NCBI GenBank assembly: GCA_003556835.1 | Contig: PWQG01000419.1 | Coordinates: 1 to 6,221, forward strand | Direction: 5' to 3' | Length of the DNA stretch: 6,221 nt | DNA from: Gammaproteobacteria bacterium | GTDB taxonomy: Bacteria > Pseudomonadota > Gammaproteobacteria > Pseudomonadales > Pseudohongiellaceae | Shown: piece by piece, positions 5,931 to 6,221 of the stretch | Layout: each line of letters opens with the position of its first letter | Numbering within the stretch: position 1 is the stretch's first letter | The notes under the pieces: model-generated | Seen by the model: only the letters and a program-made list of their open reading frames with translations | Told to the model about the DNA's origin: nothing | The model's database searches: none | Program-made: the position numbers and the translations under genes

Positions 5931-6221
5931 ATGTCCGAGCGACCGGGCCTGTGGGCCATCATACCGGCGGCCGGTTCCGGCCGCCGCCTCGGCGGTGAGA
6001 CCGCAAAACAATACCTGACATTGCATGGCCAGAACGTGCTCACGCACAGTGTGGGGCGTATACTGGCGGTGCCAGGACTTTCGGGTCTGGTGCTGGTGCA
6101 GGCGCCCGGAGAATCCTGGCGTTATCCACAGGCGCCACCAGCGGGCCGGACATTGCTGCACTGCACCGGGGGCGCTGCCCGGCATCAGTCGGTGATCAAC
6201 GGTCTGCTCTGTCTGTGTGAT
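5931..6221 (+). CDS. ispD: 2-C-methyl-D-erythritol 4-phosphate cytidylyltransferase, 5' part
   Basis: IspD transfers CMP from CTP to MEP in the non-mevalonate isoprenoid pathway. The frame is open from ATG 5931 to the window edge, giving 97 residues, a little under half of the usual 230 or so. The nucleotide-binding signature is IIPAAGSGRRLGGETAKQYL at residues 10-29; R19 and K26 correspond to the catalytic R20 and K27 of E. coli. HSV (39-41) and the later GGAARHQSVINGL fit the family's GG..R..SV..GL segment. The position usually occupied by Pro before KQY is Ala25, which is a little unusual. The ATG follows the ftsB stop after one base, with a weak GGAA (5920-5923) as ribosome site, so translation is probably coupled to ftsB. 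In many proteobacteria ispF follows ispD, but that would be outside this window. Confidence 0.95.
   Translation, partial: MSERPGLWAIIPAAGSGRRLGGETAKQYLTLHGQNVLTHSVGRILAVPGLSGLVLVQAPGESWRYPQAPPAGRTLLHCTGGAARHQSVINGLLCLCD

Noticed and set aside
1..6221. Undescribed system, mobile element, CRISPR array, tRNA or small RNA gene
   Set aside because: The seven recognised housekeeping genes account for almost all bases; the longest gap is 117 bases, and I saw no direct repeat array, transposase, integrase, attachment site or tRNA-like fold on either strand.

Overview
The window is an ordinary, well-conserved housekeeping block from a gammaproteobacterium. All seven genes lie on the + strand in the order accA (3' end only), tilS, pyrG, kdsA, eno, ftsB, ispD (5' end only). 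The fairly GC-rich sequence, the presence of kdsA (hence lipopolysaccharide with Kdo), the non-metal KdsA type, and the insertion of kdsA between pyrG and eno all point to a non-enteric gammaproteobacterium. As I recall it, Pseudomonas has this order, while in E. coli kdsA lies elsewhere. I cannot name the genus from sequence alone.

Layout: 1-272 is the C-terminal end of AccA (acetyl-CoA carboxylase). After a 3-base gap comes tilS (276-1661), the tRNA(Ile2) lysidine synthetase. A 117-base intergenic stretch (1662-1778), visibly richer in A/T than its surroundings, holds a stem-loop, small overlapping dyads, and the best promoter candidate of the window just before pyrG. pyrG (1779-3425, CTP synthase) overlaps kdsA (3425-4270, Kdo-8-phosphate synthase) by one base. 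A 73-base gap with a perfect 8-bp hairpin precedes eno (4344-5645, enolase). ftsB (5657-5929, divisome protein) follows 11 bases later, and ispD (5931 to the window end, MEP isoprenoid pathway) follows ftsB after a single base.

Working together: pyrG, kdsA, eno, ftsB and ispD look like one co-transcribed run with overlaps, tiny gaps and no convincing intrinsic terminator inside it. CTP made by PyrG is a substrate both for IspD and for activation of the Kdo whose 8-phosphate KdsA makes. Enolase supplies the phosphoenolpyruvate that KdsA condenses with arabinose 5-phosphate. The block therefore links CTP and PEP supply to envelope building, isoprenoid synthesis (undecaprenyl carrier) and division. 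accA-tilS looks like the tail of a separate upstream unit.

I found no mobile element, CRISPR array, RNA gene, pseudogene or unknown coding sequence, and nothing that supports a previously undescribed system. What deserves a second look is small: the structured tilS-pyrG spacer, the GATC-bearing hairpin in front of eno, a mixed-looking active-site loop in KdsA, an altered nucleotide-binding motif in IspD, and a codon-use shift in tilS.
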